DNA of 64,000 nucleotides, from positions 2,418,001 through 2,482,000 of the forward strand of contig NZ_JACHMD010000001.1 of NCBI RefSeq assembly GCF_014204835.1, written 5' to 3'. A model generated the notes under the pieces. It was not told the DNA's origin, did not search any database, and was given only the letters and a program-made list of their open reading frames with translations. Position 1 is the first letter of the stretch, and the number at the start of each line of letters is the position of its first letter. This document shows positions 49,042-62,399 of the stretch, piece after piece. Source of the stretch: Microbacterium marinum (GTDB lineage: Bacteria; Actinomycetota; Actinomycetes; Actinomycetales; Microbacteriaceae). Position numbers and translations under genes: made by a program.

Positions 49042-49168
49042 TGCGAAGAACTCCCAGAACGCACCCGAGTACGGGTCTGGGTGCTTCGGAAGAATGGCGC
49101 GCTCAGGTCACCTCAGGCGGTCCGGGAGATGAACGCCCGGCGACGAACGCGTGCTCTACCGGTGTCGG

Positions 49169-51701
<2,533 letters not shown>

Positions 51702-51705
<4 letters not shown>

Positions 51706-52625
51706 TGCTGCCGGAGCAGCCACACCAGGAGCGCTTTCTGCGCGTGCAGCCGGTTCTCCGCCTCGTCCCAGACGACGCTCTGCGGCCCGTCGATGACCTC
51801 GGCGTCGACCTCGTAACCGCGATCGGCGGGGAGGCAGTGGATGAACACGGCGTCGTCCTGGGCGAGACCCATGATGTCGCGGGTCACCTTGTACGCGCCG
51901 AGGTCCCGCAGACGCGCGAGCTTCTCCTCCTCCTTGCCCATCGACACCCACGTGTCGGTGGCGATCACGTCGGCACCGACGGCGGCCTCGTTCGGATCGG
52001 TGTAGAGCGTGAGGGAGCCCCCGGTCGAGGCCGCGATGCGGTCCGCATCGGCGACGACGTCCTCCCGCGGCGCGTACGCCTCGGGAGAGGCGATCCGCAC
52101 GTGCATGCCCGCGGTGACCCCGGCCAGGGCGTACGAGTGACCCATGTTCGACTTGCCGTCGCCGAAGAAGGTGAGCGTGAGTCCCGCGAGCTCGCCCTTG
52201 TGCTCACGGATTGTGAGCAGGTCGGCCAGGAGCTGGCAGGGGTGGAAGTCGTCGCTCAGTGCGTTGACGACGGGCACGCGCGTTCCGGCGGCCATCTCCT
52301 CGAGCCCCGACTGTGCGTAGGTGCGCCAGACGATCGCCGCGACCTGCCGCTCGAGGACGCGAGCCGTGTCAGACGGGGTCTCTTTGCCGCCCAGCTGGCT
52401 GTTGGCCGTGGAGATGATCAGCGGGGAGCCGCCGAGGTCGGCGATGCCCACCGCGAAGGAGACACGCGTCCGCGTGGAGGACTTGTCGAAGATGACCGCC
52501 ACCGTCTGGGGACCGGCGAGGGGCTTCTGGGCCCAGCGGTCGCGCTTGAGCTCGAGTGCGAGGTCGAGGATCTCGCTCTGCTCGGCGGGGGTCAGGTCGT
52601 CGTCGCGCAGCAGGTGCCGGGTCAT
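51702..52625 (-). CDS. argF: Ornithine carbamoyltransferase
   Basis: The 307-residue enzyme makes citrulline from ornithine and carbamoyl phosphate. The carbamoyl-phosphate motif STRTR (KSSTRTRVSF), HPCQLLADL and the ornithine-binding HCLP are present. It overlaps argD by four bases. Confidence 0.97.
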
Positions 52626-53878
52626 GCGGGGGCCTCCGTGGAGTGGTGGGCGGTGGGTGCGTCCAGCAGCAGGGCGTCCTCGACGGTGGCGAGGGCCTTG
52701 GCGAACAGTGTCTCGAACTCGTCGATCTCGACGTCGCCGATGGTGAGGGCGGGCGCGAGCCGGATCGTCGAGTCATTGGCGGCGTTGATGATGAGTCCGT
52801 GCTGCTGCGCTGCCGCGACGACCGCGCCGGCGACGGGGTGGTGGAGGGCGATCCCGATGAGCAGCCCCTGCCCGCGGCATCCCTCGACCAAGGGCGAGCC
52901 GATCCGGTCGACGACGCCACGGATCTGCGCACCGCGGTCGCGCGCGGCCTCGACGAGGCCCGCGCGCTCGATCTCGTCGAGCACCGCCGAGGCGACCGCC
53001 GTCGCGAGCGGGTTCCCGCCGAACGTCGATCCGTGCGTGCCGGGGTAGAAGAGCTCGCTGGCGGCACCGAAGGTGACGAGAGCGCCGATGGGGATGCCGT
53101 TGCCGATCCCCTTCGCGACGGTGATGGCATCGGGGGTGATCCCGGCGTGCTGGAACGCGAACCAGGCACCGGTGCGGCCGGCGCCGGTCTGGATCTCGTC
53201 GACGATCAGCAGGGCGCCGTGCCGCGCGGTGATCTCCCGCGCCGCCTGCAGATAGCCCTCGGGCAGCTCGAGCACGCCCGCCTCGCCCTTGATGGGCTCG
53301 ACGAAAAGGGCGGCGACGCGATCGTCGATCGCAGCTTCCAACGCGGCCACCGTCGTGTCGAGGAACTCCACACCCGGCACCATCGGCTGGAACGGCTCCT
53401 GCATGGCGGGCTTGCCGGTGAGTGCCAGCGTCCCCATCGTGCGTCCGTGGAACGCCTGCTTGAGGGCGAGGACCCGAGGCCGATCCGCGCCGCCGTGCAG
53501 ACGCGCGAGCTTGAAGGCCGCTTCGTTGGCCTCCGCGCCAGAGTTCCCGAAGTAGACGCGGCCGGCATCCCCCGTGCCCGCGAGCCGCTTGAGCCGGGCC
53601 GCAAGACCCAGCTGGGGCGGGGTCGCGAAGTAATTGGACACGTGCCCGAGCGTCGCGGCCTGGTCGGCCACCGCCTGCACGAAGACCGGGTGCGCGTGCC
53701 CGAGTGAGACGACGGCGATCCCGCCGAGGAAGTCAAGGTAGCGGGTGCCCTCGTCGTCCCAGAGGTAGGCTCCCTCGCCGCGGGTGAGCAGCGCGTACCG
53801 CTCGCCCGCGTTCAGGACGAGGTCGCGTGCGGCATCGTCCTTCCAGCTCGTCGCGATCACTCCTGCTGCGCCGCTCAC
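52622..53878 (-). CDS. argD: Acetylornithine aminotransferase
   Basis: The 418-residue PLP enzyme converts N-acetylglutamate semialdehyde to N-acetylornithine. It shows [17 protein letters not shown], the cofactor Asp in [14 protein letters not shown] and the Schiff-base Lys in [15 protein letters not shown]. The GTG at 53878 overlaps argB by four bases (GTGA); longer frames extend into argB and were rejected. Confidence 0.96.
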   Translation of the reverse strand: MSGAAGVIATSWKDDAARDLVLNAGERYALLTRGEGAYLWDDEGTRYLDFLGGIAVVSLGHAHPVFVQAVADQAATLGHVSNYFATPPQLGLAARLKRLAGTGDAGRVYFGNSGAEANEAAFKLARLHGGADRPRVLALKQAFHGRTMGTLALTGKPAMQEPFQPMVPGVEFLDTTVAALEAAIDDRVAALFVEPIKGEAGVLELPEGYLQAAREITARHGALLIVDEIQTGAGRTGAWFAFQHAGITPDAITVAKGIGNGIPIGALVTFGAASELFYPGTHGSTFGGNPLATAVASAVLDEIERAGLVEAARDRGAQIRGVVDRIGSPLVEGCRGQGLLIGIALHHPVAGAVVAAAQQHGLIINAANDSTIRLAPALTIGDVEIDEFETLFAKALATVEDALLLDAPTAHHSTEAPA

Positions 53879-54774
53879 TGCGCCACCACCTCTGTTCCGA
53901 TTCCCTCTGCCGTGAAAAGTTCGACCAGCACCGAGTGGGGCTGGCGTCCGTCGATGATCGCCGCGCGATCGACGCCGCCGTCGACCGCATCGAGGCACGC
54001 CTGCATCTTCGGGATCATGCCCGACTCGAGCGACGGGAGCATGTCCCGCAGCTCCCCCGCCGTGAGGTGGGAGACGAGCGAGTCCCGGTTCGGCCAGTCG
54101 GCGTAGAGACCCGCGACGTCGGTGAGGATGACGAGCTTGGTCGCGCCCAGTGCGACGGCGAGCGCCGCGGCCGCGGCATCCGCGTTCACGTTCAACGATT
54201 GCCCGGGCGCGTCAGCATCCGGGGCGATCGACGAGATGACCGGCACCCGATCGGCCGCGAGATGGTCGAGGACCGCCTGTGGATCGACGCCGACGACATC
54301 TCCGACATGCCCGAGGTCGTGCTCGGCGCCGTCGACGACCACGCCGCGACGGCGACCGCGGAACAGCCCCGCATCCTCTCCCGACAGGCCCGTCGCGAAC
54401 GAGCCGTGCGCGTTGATCCGCGAGACGAGCTGGGGGTTGATCTGTCCCGTGAGCACCATCCGCACGACGCCGATGGCCTCGGTGCTCGTGACGCGGTAGC
54501 CGCCCTTGAACTCGCTCTCGATGTCGAGCCGATCGAGCATCTTCGAGATCTGCGGCCCGCCGCCGTGGACGACGACCGGCTTCACCCCGACGTGATGAAG
54601 GTAGGCGATGTCCTCCGCGAACGCGGTCTGGAGCTCTTCGCTGACCATGGCGTTGCCGCCGTACTTGATGACCACGATCTGATCGCGGAAGCGCTTGAGC
54701 CAGGGCAGGGACTCGACGAGCACCGCCGCCTTGCCGGCGGCTTCTTCCGGAGTGGTCTGCTGCAGATCGGTCAT
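53875..54774 (-). CDS. argB: Acetylglutamate kinase
   Basis: The 299-residue kinase phosphorylates N-acetylglutamate, the control point of the pathway. Motifs: [32 protein letters not shown] and [12 protein letters not shown]. The helical N-terminus (residues 1-28) is of the type found in arginine-inhibited hexameric enzymes, so feedback inhibition is likely. Confidence 0.97.
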   Translation of the reverse strand: MTDLQQTTPEEAAGKAAVLVESLPWLKRFRDQIVVIKYGGNAMVSEELQTAFAEDIAYLHHVGVKPVVVHGGGPQISKMLDRLDIESEFKGGYRVTSTEAIGVVRMVLTGQINPQLVSRINAHGSFATGLSGEDAGLFRGRRRGVVVDGAEHDLGHVGDVVGVDPQAVLDHLAADRVPVISSIAPDADAPGQSLNVNADAAAAALAVALGATKLVILTDVAGLYADWPNRDSLVSHLTAGELRDMLPSLESGMIPKMQACLDAVDGGVDRAAIIDGRQPHSVLVELFTAEGIGTEVVAQ

Positions 54775-55928
54775 GACGAATAGGCGCTGTTCTCGTGGAC
54801 GTAGTCGTGGGTCAGGTCGTTGGTGAGGATGGTCGCCGCCGCGTCGCCGACGCGCAGGTCGATGAGGATGTGGGTGCGACGCGGGGTCAGGTCGACCTCC
54901 TCGCGAGGGCGGTCGGGGCCTCCGGCTGTGCAGACACGGACCCCGTTGAAGGACACGTCCACGTCGTATGGGTCGAAGGCGGCATCCGTCGTGCCGATGG
55001 CGGCGAGGACGCGACCCCAGTTGGGATCGTTGCCGAAGATCGCCGCCTTGAAGAGGTTGTTGCGTGCGACCGACCGCCCGACGACGACGGCGTCCTCCTC
55101 GGATGCCGCGCCGACCACCTCGATGGCGATGTCATGGCTCGCGCCTTCGGCATCGCCTTGCAGCTGCTCGGCGAGGTCTCGGCAGACGTCGGCCAGGGCC
55201 TGCGCGAAGGCGTCCCCCTCCGGACGGATGCCGCTCGCGCCGCTGGCCAGCAGGGTCACCTGGTCGTTCGTCGACATGCAGCCGTCGGAGTCGAGCCTGT
55301 CGAAGCTCACCCGCGTCGCCGCGCGCAGGGCCGTGTCGGCCTCGGCCGCCGTCAGGTCGGCGTCGGTGGTCACGACGACGAGCATGGTGGCCAGGCCCGG
55401 CGCGAGCATGCCGGCCCCCTTCGCCATGCCGCCCACCGTCCAGCCGTCGCGGGTGATCGCGGCGGTCTTGGGTCGTGAGTCGGTGGTCATGATGGCGAGG
55501 GATGCCGCCTCGCCGCCCGCCGTGGAGAGCTCGGCGATCCCCTTCGCGACGCCGTCGAGCACCTTGGCGCGGAAGACCTCGTCTCCGGTGCCGATGAGTC
55601 CGGTGGAGCAGACGATGACGTCGCCCGCGCCCGCCCCGAGCAGCTCAGCTGCCTTCTCTGCGGTCTGGTGCGTGGTCTGGAATCCGAACGAGCCGGTGAA
55701 GCAGTTCGCGCCGCCGGAGTTCAGGACGACCGCTTCGACAATGCCGTCAGAGATGGCCTGCTGCGACCAGATGATGGGGTTCGCTTTGGCCCGGTTCGAG
55801 GTGAACACGGCCGCGCCGACCTTCTTCGGCCCACGGTTCACGACGACGGCAACGTCGTTCGCGCCGGTGGACTTGAGCCCCACGGCGACGCCGGCCGCTT
55901 CGAATCCCTGCGCTGCGGTCACACTCAC
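54771..55928 (-). CDS. argJ: Ornithine acetyltransferase (bifunctional ArgJ)
   Basis: The 385-residue protein is an N-terminal-nucleophile enzyme. The autoprocessing site is [14 protein letters not shown], with Thr-Met in the ATML motif as the cleavage point giving alpha and beta chains. STGLIG forms the oxyanion part. It transfers acetyl from acetylornithine to glutamate and makes the pathway cyclic. The GTG at 55928 ([13 protein letters not shown]) overlaps argC by four bases. Confidence 0.97.
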   Translation of the reverse strand: MSVTAAQGFEAAGVAVGLKSTGANDVAVVVNRGPKKVGAAVFTSNRAKANPIIWSQQAISDGIVEAVVLNSGGANCFTGSFGFQTTHQTAEKAAELLGAGAGDVIVCSTGLIGTGDEVFRAKVLDGVAKGIAELSTAGGEAASLAIMTTDSRPKTAAITRDGWTVGGMAKGAGMLAPGLATMLVVVTTDADLTAAEADTALRAATRVSFDRLDSDGCMSTNDQVTLLASGASGIRPEGDAFAQALADVCRDLAEQLQGDAEGASHDIAIEVVGAASEEDAVVVGRSVARNNLFKAAIFGNDPNWGRVLAAIGTTDAAFDPYDVDVSFNGVRVCTAGGPDRPREEVDLTPRRTHILIDLRVGDAAATILTNDLTHDYVHENSAYSS

Positions 55929-56974
55929 GGCGCGACTCCGTTCACACTCAGGCCCGTGGTCTCGGCGAGACCCAGGGCGATGTTCATCGACTGGATGGCG
56001 GCACCGGCGGTGCCCTTCACGAGGTTGTCGACCGCCGCCACGACGACGACGCGGTTCGCGGCGCGGTCGATCGCCAGCCCCAGCAGCGCCGTGTTGGCAC
56101 CCAGGACGTCGGCGGTTCGGGGGAACCGACCCTCGGGCAGCAGGTGGACGAACGGCTCGTCGGCGTAGGCCGATTCCCACGCGTCCCGGATCTGCGCGTC
56201 CGAGACCCCCTCCGCGATGGGCGCCGTCGAGGTGGCGAGGATGCCGCGCGCCATCGGCACGAGCACCGGCGTGAAGGAGATGCGCGGGGGCACCGGGGCA
56301 CCGGCATCCGTGAGGGCCTGCTGGATCTCGGGGATGTGCCGGTGCGAACCGCCGACGGCATACGGGTTCGCGCTGCCGAGGGTCTCGGACGCGAGCAGGT
56401 TCGTCTTCAGGCTCTTCCCCGCGCCGGAGGGGCCGACGGCCAGGACGCTGACAATGTCGTCGGCGTCGATGACTCCCGCGGCGATCCCAGGCGCCAAGCT
56501 GAGGGCGACAGTGGACGCGTTGCACCCCGGCGCCGCGATGCGACGCGCGCCGACGAGCGATTCTCGCTGCTTGCGACCCTCCCCGACGATGAGCTCGGGC
56601 ACGCCGTAGGCCCACGGCTCCGGGAACTCTCCACCGTAGAACGCGTCCCAGGACGCCTTCGAGCGGAGGCGGTGATCGGCACCGGCGTCGATCACCAGCG
56701 GCGTGCTCGTGAGCTGCTCGGTGTACTGCGCGGACTGCCCGTGCGGCAGAGCGAGGAAGACGACATCATGACCGGCGAGCACGTCGGGCGTCGTGTCCTG
56801 CAGCGTCAGGTGACCCAGCGACCGGAGGTGCGGCTGGTGGTCGATGAGCGGCTGACCCGCGTTGGAGTGCGCGGTGACGGTGCGGATCTCGACATCGGGG
56901 TGGGCGGCGAGGAGGCGGAGGATTTCGCCACCCGCATAGCCGGAAGCGCCGGAGACGGCGACCGAGAAGGTCAT
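55925..56974 (-). CDS. argC: N-acetyl-gamma-glutamyl-phosphate reductase
   Basis: The 349-residue reductase opens the arg operon. NADPH-binding GASGYAGGE near the start, catalytic Cys in APGCNAST and the later GSHRHIPEI are diagnostic. AAGG precedes the ATG. No convincing ARG box was found in the leader; only one TGAAT half-site lies beside the start. Confidence 0.97.
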   Translation of the reverse strand: MTFSVAVSGASGYAGGEILRLLAAHPDVEIRTVTAHSNAGQPLIDHQPHLRSLGHLTLQDTTPDVLAGHDVVFLALPHGQSAQYTEQLTSTPLVIDAGADHRLRSKASWDAFYGGEFPEPWAYGVPELIVGEGRKQRESLVGARRIAAPGCNASTVALSLAPGIAAGVIDADDIVSVLAVGPSGAGKSLKTNLLASETLGSANPYAVGGSHRHIPEIQQALTDAGAPVPPRISFTPVLVPMARGILATSTAPIAEGVSDAQIRDAWESAYADEPFVHLLPEGRFPRTADVLGANTALLGLAIDRAANRVVVVAAVDNLVKGTAGAAIQSMNIALGLAETTGLSVNGVAP

Positions 56975-57063
56975 GGATTCAACCTTATTGTCTGAAGGGA
57001 ACGGGCCGGAGACGGCGACACCTTCGGCTCGACCCGCGGAGTGCGGGGAGCGCGGAGGGTCGC

Positions 57064-57138
57064 CTAGCGTCGGCGGTCGCCCAGACGTCGGCGCGCGCGC
57101 GAAACCGCGGAAGCGGTGACGGGAGCGGCCGAAGACAT
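57064..57138 (-). CDS. Possible 24-residue basic peptide
   Basis: An ATG with GGGTGG upstream opens a 24-codon frame giving [20 protein letters not shown] then DRRR. It lies in the 223-base gap between argC and the epimerase gene, where nothing else is seen. The strong basic end and the ribosome-like site are suggestive, but short frames in such GC-rich DNA are common. Confidence 0.2.
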   Translation of the reverse strand: MSSAAPVTASAVSRARRRLGDRRR

Positions 57139-57197
57139 GCCGCCACCCTAGCCCCGCCGATCGCGTGACCGCAAAACGGCGGCCGCACGTGACGGCG

Positions 57198-58184
57198 TCA
57201 GCGCTCCTCGGCCCGCCACTGTTCGATGAGCGCGAGCTCATCGGCGCGGTCGAGGCCCGCGCCGCGGGAACGCGACACGCCCCGGTCACGCTCGTCGGCC
57301 AGGGTGCGCCCGATCGTTTCGACGAGGGAGCGGATGCCGCCGCCGGCGGCGCGGTAGGCGGCACCGTCCCGCGTTGCGAATCCCGGCATGTCGCCCGGCA
57401 GCCACACCGGCAGTGAGCGGGGACCCGACCAGTGCGCGACGCCGTGGCGGCTCAGCCACTCGTCGGGGACGACGACGACGTCGCCACGATGCCCCGCGGC
57501 TTCGCGCACCAGCGTGAGGAGATCCGCGAGGGGAAGCGAGGCGCCGACGGCGTTGACGACGCCGTCGAAACCGCGGGCGCCGGCCGAGACCACGTAGTCG
57601 GCGAGGTCGTCCACGTCGATCACCTGCGCCATCGCTCCCGGCGCCGCCGGCACGAGCACCGGCTCGGCCCCCGCAGCCGCAAAGCGAGCGGGCCAGTATC
57701 CGAATCGATCCGTCGGGTCGCCGGGCCCCACGATGAGTCCAGCGCGAACGATCGACACGCCCGCAGCGAAAGCCCGGGCGGACCGCTCGCACGCGGCCTT
57801 CGCTCGCGCGTAGTCGGACTCCTCCCCCGGCTCCCAGGGGACAGCCAGGTCGGCCGTCTCATCGGCACCAACTTCGTCGGAGGCGGCATAGACGGAGACG
57901 CTCGAGATGTACGTCGCGTGCGCCGCGCGCCCGCCGAGAGCCTCGGACGCGGCGGCCACGGCGACCGGATCGGAGGACACGTCCACGACCTCGTCCCAGT
58001 CTTGGGACGCGACGTCCGCGTAGGCGCCGGCCGTCGACCGGTCGGCGACGACCAGGTCGGCGCCCGTCGGCGCGGGACTCGTCCCCCGCGCGAGACACGT
58101 GACCTCGGCTCCGCGTTCGAGCCACTGCTGAGCGACACGGGAACTGAGCCAACCGGTTCCGCCGAGGATGAGGACGCGAGTCAT
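57198..58184 (-). CDS. NAD-dependent epimerase/dehydratase-family protein
   Basis: The 328-residue extended short-chain dehydrogenase has GGTGWLSS at the start, a variant of the GxxGxxG nucleotide motif, and SVYAASDEV with YARAKAACE, the usual YxxxK pair. Asp/Arg-rich segments at the C-terminus are not typical. Family members act on nucleotide sugars or are RNA-binding relatives; the substrate is unknown. It is divergent from the AAA ATPase gene. Confidence 0.85.
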   Translation of the reverse strand: MTRVLILGGTGWLSSRVAQQWLERGAEVTCLARGTSPAPTGADLVVADRSTAGAYADVASQDWDEVVDVSSDPVAVAAASEALGGRAAHATYISSVSVYAASDEVGADETADLAVPWEPGEESDYARAKAACERSARAFAAGVSIVRAGLIVGPGDPTDRFGYWPARFAAAGAEPVLVPAAPGAMAQVIDVDDLADYVVSAGARGFDGVVNAVGASLPLADLLTLVREAAGHRGDVVVVPDEWLSRHGVAHWSGPRSLPVWLPGDMPGFATRDGAAYRAAGGGIRSLVETIGRTLADERDRGVSRSRGAGLDRADELALIEQWRAEER

Positions 58185-58272
58185 CTCTTCATCCCACCAA
58201 ACCGCTTCGCCCACCGACAGTCCGTTCCGCTGGTGGCGCACCCGTGTCGGGGACGCAGGACATACTGGCGGC

Positions 58273-59397
58273 ATGCTCACGACGCTCGCCGTGTCCGGTT
58301 ACCGTTCTCTCCGCGACGTCGTCGTCCCTCTCGGGCCGCTGACGATCGTCACCGGGCCGAACGGTTCGGGGAAGTCGAACCTGTACCGCGCGCTGCGCCT
58401 GCTCGCCTCCTCCGCGCGCGGCGAACTCGTCGGCGCCGTCGCCCGAGAGGGTGGACTGTCGTCGCTGCTGTGGGCGGGACCCGAGAACGGCGGCGGGCAG
58501 GGAACCGTGCGCACCCGGCCCATCGCCGTGAGGCTCGGGTTCGCCTCCGACGAACTCGGATACCTCGTCGATCTCGGCATCCCTCAGACCGCGGGGAACA
58601 GTCCGTTCGCGCGCGACCCCGAGATCAAACGCGAGCAGGTGTTCGCCGGCGCCCTGGCGAAACCGGCGACGCTGCTCATCGACCGCACCCGCGCCCACAC
58701 CCGCGTACGTGACGGATCGTGGACCGATCTCGCTCAGACCCTCGCGCCCTTCGAGAGCATCGTGACCGATCTCGCCGATGGGGACACCGCCCCCGAACTG
58801 CTCGGCATCCGACGCGTCATGAACGGATGGCGCTTCTACGACCACTTCCGCGTCGACGCCGACGCCCCTGCCCGCCGCCCCCAGATCGGCACCCGCTCAC
58901 AGCTGCTCGCCGACGACGGCGCGAACCTCGCAGCGGTGTGGGCCACCATCATCGATGCCGGCTTCGGCCACGAGCTCGACCGCGCCGTCGACCTCGCCTT
59001 CCCGGGCAGCCGTGCGCGGGTGGAGGGCGGCGACGGTCTCTTCCGCCTCACGCTGACCCAACCCGGTCTCCTGCGCCCCCTCGACACCTCCGAGCTCTCC
59101 GACGGAACGCTGCGCTACCTGCTGCTGTGTGCAGCGCTCCTGCCGGCCCGACCCGCTCCCCTCGTCGTGCTCAACGAGCCCGAGTCGAGTCTGCACGTCA
59201 GTCTCCTCGAACCGCTCGCGGAGCTCGTCCGGACGGCATCCAGCCGCACGCAGGTCGTGCTCGTCTCGCACGCCGGCAGACTCGTCGACGGGTTCGACGA
59301 TGCCGAACGCGTCGAACTCCGAAAGACCCTCGACGGCACGGTCGTCGAGGGTCAGGGCTTCATGTCCGTGCCGGCGTGGAACTGGGGGAACCGCTGA
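58273..59397 (+). CDS. AAA-family ATPase (RecF/SMC-like head)
   Basis: The 374-residue protein begins MLTTLAVSGYRSLRDVVVPL, then Walker A GPNGSGKSN, and has the ABC-type signature TSELSDGTLRYLLLCAALL and Walker B PLVVLNEPESSLH, in which Asn replaces the first acidic residue. VVLVSHAGRLVDGF is the H-loop equivalent. Such single-domain ATPases occur both alone and with nucleases in defence systems; no nuclease is adjacent here. It lies on the opposite strand to nearly all its neighbours. Confidence 0.85.
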   Translation: MLTTLAVSGYRSLRDVVVPLGPLTIVTGPNGSGKSNLYRALRLLASSARGELVGAVAREGGLSSLLWAGPENGGGQGTVRTRPIAVRLGFASDELGYLVDLGIPQTAGNSPFARDPEIKREQVFAGALAKPATLLIDRTRAHTRVRDGSWTDLAQTLAPFESIVTDLADGDTAPELLGIRRVMNGWRFYDHFRVDADAPARRPQIGTRSQLLADDGANLAAVWATIIDAGFGHELDRAVDLAFPGSRARVEGGDGLFRLTLTQPGLLRPLDTSELSDGTLRYLLLCAALLPARPAPLVVLNEPESSLHVSLLEPLAELVRTASSRTQVVLVSHAGRLVDGFDDAERVELRKTLDGTVVEGQGFMSVPAWNWGNR

Positions 59398-59406
59398 CCA
59401 CGGGCC

Positions 59407-59805
59407 TCAGCTGAAGGAGATCAGCGACAGTCCGCCGGTGATGACCAGCACGATGCACGCGACCACGAACCCGCAGATCGTGACCGCCCGGAAGGCCGCC
59501 ACGCCACGGTGCCCGGCCGGCGCCGCCAGGGCGGCGACGCCCGCGACGAAGAACGCGATGGCCATAACGAAGAACCAGATTCCGATGGTGCCGTAGTAGG
59601 AGTTCAAGGCCCACGCGCCCGGGAAGAAAACGGCCGCTTGCGGGAACATGAAGGAGAGGAGGTTCAGATTCGCCACGTAGCCGACGACGCTGGCCACGAT
59701 CGTCGCGACGTTGAATCCGACCAGAACCCGGATGAACGGCGTGATCCTCGGGACGCGACGCGGGCCCGCCGGGGCCGCGTCGATCGTGGTCTCCAGGGTG
59801 CTCAT
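59407..59805 (-). CDS. Small four-helix membrane protein
   Basis: The 132-residue protein has four predicted helices (VLVGFNVATIVASVVGYVAN; AVFFPGAWALNSYYGTIGI; WFFVMAIAFFVAGVAALA; AVTICGFVVACIVLVITGGL). No motif is recognised. It is convergent with the AAA ATPase gene. Confidence 0.72.
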   Translation of the reverse strand: MSTLETTIDAAPAGPRRVPRITPFIRVLVGFNVATIVASVVGYVANLNLLSFMFPQAAVFFPGAWALNSYYGTIGIWFFVMAIAFFVAGVAALAAPAGHRGVAAFRAVTICGFVVACIVLVITGGLSLISFS

Positions 59806-59834
59806 AGCCGAACGGTACTCCCGAACGTGGCCGA

Positions 59835-59864
59835 GGCGCTGTCCCCTCTTCTGGGGACAGCGCC
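59835..59864 (-). terminator. Terminator after pheT
   Basis: A perfect 12-bp inverted repeat (GGCGCTGTCCCC and GGGGACAGCGCC) with a six-base loop lies 24 bases after the pheT stop. Confidence 0.75.
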
Positions 59865-59888
59865 GCGGCCAGGCACGGGTTGTGGCGG

Positions 59889-62399
59889 TCAGTCGCGGAT
59901 GGTGGCGCCGAACCGGCTCGCCGCGGCGTCGACGCCGGCGAGCTTCGCTTCGGTCGCCTCTGCGGCGGTGAGCGTGCGGTCGTCCGCGCGGAAGCGGAGC
60001 GCGAAGGTGAGGCTCTTGCGGCCTTCCTCGATGCCGGCGCCCCGGTAGTCGTCGACGAGACGCGCCTCTTCGAGCAGGCTTCCGGCTCCCTCGACCAGCG
60101 CGAGCTTCACCTCGCCGGCCGGGACGTCGGAGGGCACCACGAGCGACACATCCTGCGTCGCGGCGGGGAAGGTCGACAGGGACGCCGCCGCTTCCGGCGC
60201 GGCGACGAGCGCGAGGACGGCGTCGAGGTCGAGTTCGACCACGAACACGCGTCCGTGCAGGTCGGCGGCCGCTGAGACCGCGGGGAGGAGCTCCCCGACG
60301 TACCCGACCTCGACACCGCGGACTCGGAGCGAGCCGGCGCGGCCGGGGTGCAGCGCTGCCCGCTGGGTCTGGACGACGTCGATTCCGACACCGGCCGCGA
60401 CGGCGATCGCGCGAACGGCACCGAGGGCGTCGCTCAGGTCGTATGGAACGGCCGCGAGGCCCGACTGCTTGGGAGAAGCGTGCCCGTGGAGCAGGACGGC
60501 GACGTGGCGCGGCTGCGGGGGGATCGCGGCATCCAGTGAGGCGAGCGTGTCATCGCTCGGACGCTGCGCGAGCGGCGGAACCGTGTCGGTGCCGTAGGTC
60601 ACACCCGGCTCGGGCGCGAAGACCGATCCCGTCTCGAAGAGCGCGAGGTCGGTGAAGCCGCGCGACACGTTGCGGTGTGCGATCTGCAGGAGGCCGGGCA
60701 GCAACGAACGGCGCAGGAACGGCGCCTGGCCGTCGAGCGGGTTCGCGAGCTTCACCGAGGGCAGGTGCTCCCCCGAGGGCGAGCCGTGAAGGTCGTTCTG
60801 GGCCTCGGTCGTGAACGGGAACGCGACAGCCTCGACGAAGCCCGCGGCGGCCAGGGCGTTCGCGACGCGGCGACGGCCGCGCTGGGCGGCGGTGAGCCCG
60901 CGGCCGGACGGCGGGGTCGGCAGGATCGATGGGATGCGGTCGAGTCCGTGGATGCGCGCGACCTCTTCGGTCAGCGTCCACTTGTCGGTGAGGTCGGGGC
61001 GCCAGGACGGCGGGATGACCTCCCAGGCGTCGCCTGAGTCGGTCACCTCGCATCCGATGGTCTCGAGGGCGCCGGTGACCTCGGCGTCGGTGTACTCGAC
61101 GCCGATGAGCTGGGAGGCGAACGCCTTCGGCAGCGCGATCTGCGGGATGAACACCTCGGCGAACAGCGCGCCGCCGGTGGTCACATCGAGCGTGCCGCCG
61201 GCGAGCTCGACCATGAGGTCGGCGACACGGCGAGCGGCGACGAACGGGATGAGCGGGTCGACACCGCGCTCGAAGCGGCGTGATGCCTCACTGGGCAGCT
61301 TGTGCCGGCGCGCGGTGCGCGCAATCGACACGGTGTCGAAGATCGCCGCCTCGATGAGGACGTTGCGCGTGGCATCCCCCATCTCGGTCTTGCCGCCACC
61401 CATCACGCCCGCGAGGCCGATGGGACCCGACTCGTCGGTGATGAGGAGGTCTTCGGCGCTGAGCGTGCGCTCCTTGCCGTCGAGCGTGATGAGCTTCTCC
61501 CCCTCGCCCGCACGGCGCACGGTGATTCCGCCGGCGAGCGTGTCGAGGTCGTACCCGTGGATCGGGTTGCCGAGCTCGAGCATCACGTAGTTGGTGATGT
61601 CGATGAGGATGCCGAGCGAGCGGATGCCGGCGAGCGTGAGCCGCGCGGTCATCCAGGGCGGCGTCGGGCGGCTCGGGTCGACATCGCGGACGATGCGCAC
61701 GACGAACTCGCTCGCCCCCACATTGCCGTGGATCGGGGCGGCGTCGTCCACCGTGACGGCGAAGCCGCCGGTCGGCTGCTCGAGTTCCTCGAAGGGACGC
61801 AGGCCGGGGTCGCGGAACGCGCCGCCGGTGGCGTGCGCGTACTCGCGCGCCGCGCCGCGGAGCGAGAGCGCGTAACCGCGGTCGGGCGTGACGTTGATGT
61901 CGACGGCGACGTCGTCGAGGCCGAGGAGCGCGATGGCGTCGGTGCCGACCTCGGGGTCGAGGCCGAGTTCGGTCAGGCGGAGGATGCCGGAGTGCTCGTC
62001 GCCGAGGCCGAGCTCTTTCGCGGAGGCGATCATGCCGTCCGAGACGTGGCCGTAGGTCTTGCGGGCGGCGATCGGGAACGGGCCGGGCAGCACGGCTCCG
62101 GGGAGCGTCACGACGACCTTGTCGCCCTCGAAGAAGTTGCCGGCACCGCAGACGATGCCGCGGAGGCCGCCGTTCGTCTCGCCCACGTCGACCTGACACC
62201 AGCGGATCGTCTTGCCGTTGGACTGCGGTTCGGGCTCGAACGAGACGACCCTGCCGACGACGATGGGACCGGTCAGGTCGAACGCGTGCACGTCCTCCTC
62301 TTCGAAGCCGACGGAGACGAAGGAGGCGAGGACGTCCTCGGGAGTCGCGTCGGGCGCGACCTCGACGTACTCACGCAACCAGGAGAGCGGGACGCGCAT
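59889..62399 (-). CDS. pheT: Phenylalanyl-tRNA synthetase beta subunit
   Basis: The 836-residue subunit has the N-terminal MRVPLSWLREYVEV, the tRNA-binding EMAP-like domain (about 40-150), B3/B4 editing domain (SRRFERGVDP lies after it) and the C-terminal ferredoxin-like anticodon-binding domain (FPAATQDVSLVV). The ATG overlaps the pheS stop by one base. The length is normal. Confidence 0.98.
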   Translation of the reverse strand: MRVPLSWLREYVEVAPDATPEDVLASFVSVGFEEEDVHAFDLTGPIVVGRVVSFEPEPQSNGKTIRWCQVDVGETNGGLRGIVCGAGNFFEGDKVVVTLPGAVLPGPFPIAARKTYGHVSDGMIASAKELGLGDEHSGILRLTELGLDPEVGTDAIALLGLDDVAVDINVTPDRGYALSLRGAAREYAHATGGAFRDPGLRPFEELEQPTGGFAVTVDDAAPIHGNVGASEFVVRIVRDVDPSRPTPPWMTARLTLAGIRSLGILIDITNYVMLELGNPIHGYDLDTLAGGITVRRAGEGEKLITLDGKERTLSAEDLLITDESGPIGLAGVMGGGKTEMGDATRNVLIEAAIFDTVSIARTARRHKLPSEASRRFERGVDPLIPFVAARRVADLMVELAGGTLDVTTGGALFAEVFIPQIALPKAFASQLIGVEYTDAEVTGALETIGCEVTDSGDAWEVIPPSWRPDLTDKWTLTEEVARIHGLDRIPSILPTPPSGRGLTAAQRGRRRVANALAAAGFVEAVAFPFTTEAQNDLHGSPSGEHLPSVKLANPLDGQAPFLRRSLLPGLLQIAHRNVSRGFTDLALFETGSVFAPEPGVTYGTDTVPPLAQRPSDDTLASLDAAIPPQPRHVAVLLHGHASPKQSGLAAVPYDLSDALGAVRAIAVAAGVGIDVVQTQRAALHPGRAGSLRVRGVEVGYVGELLPAVSAAADLHGRVFVVELDLDAVLALVAAPEAAASLSTFPAATQDVSLVVPSDVPAGEVKLALVEGAGSLLEEARLVDDYRGAGIEEGRKSLTFALRFRADDRTLTAAEATEAKLAGVDAAASRFGATIRD

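Noticed and set aside
56975..57010. ARG box in the argC leader
   Set aside because: Only a single TGAAT half is seen and no symmetric partner.
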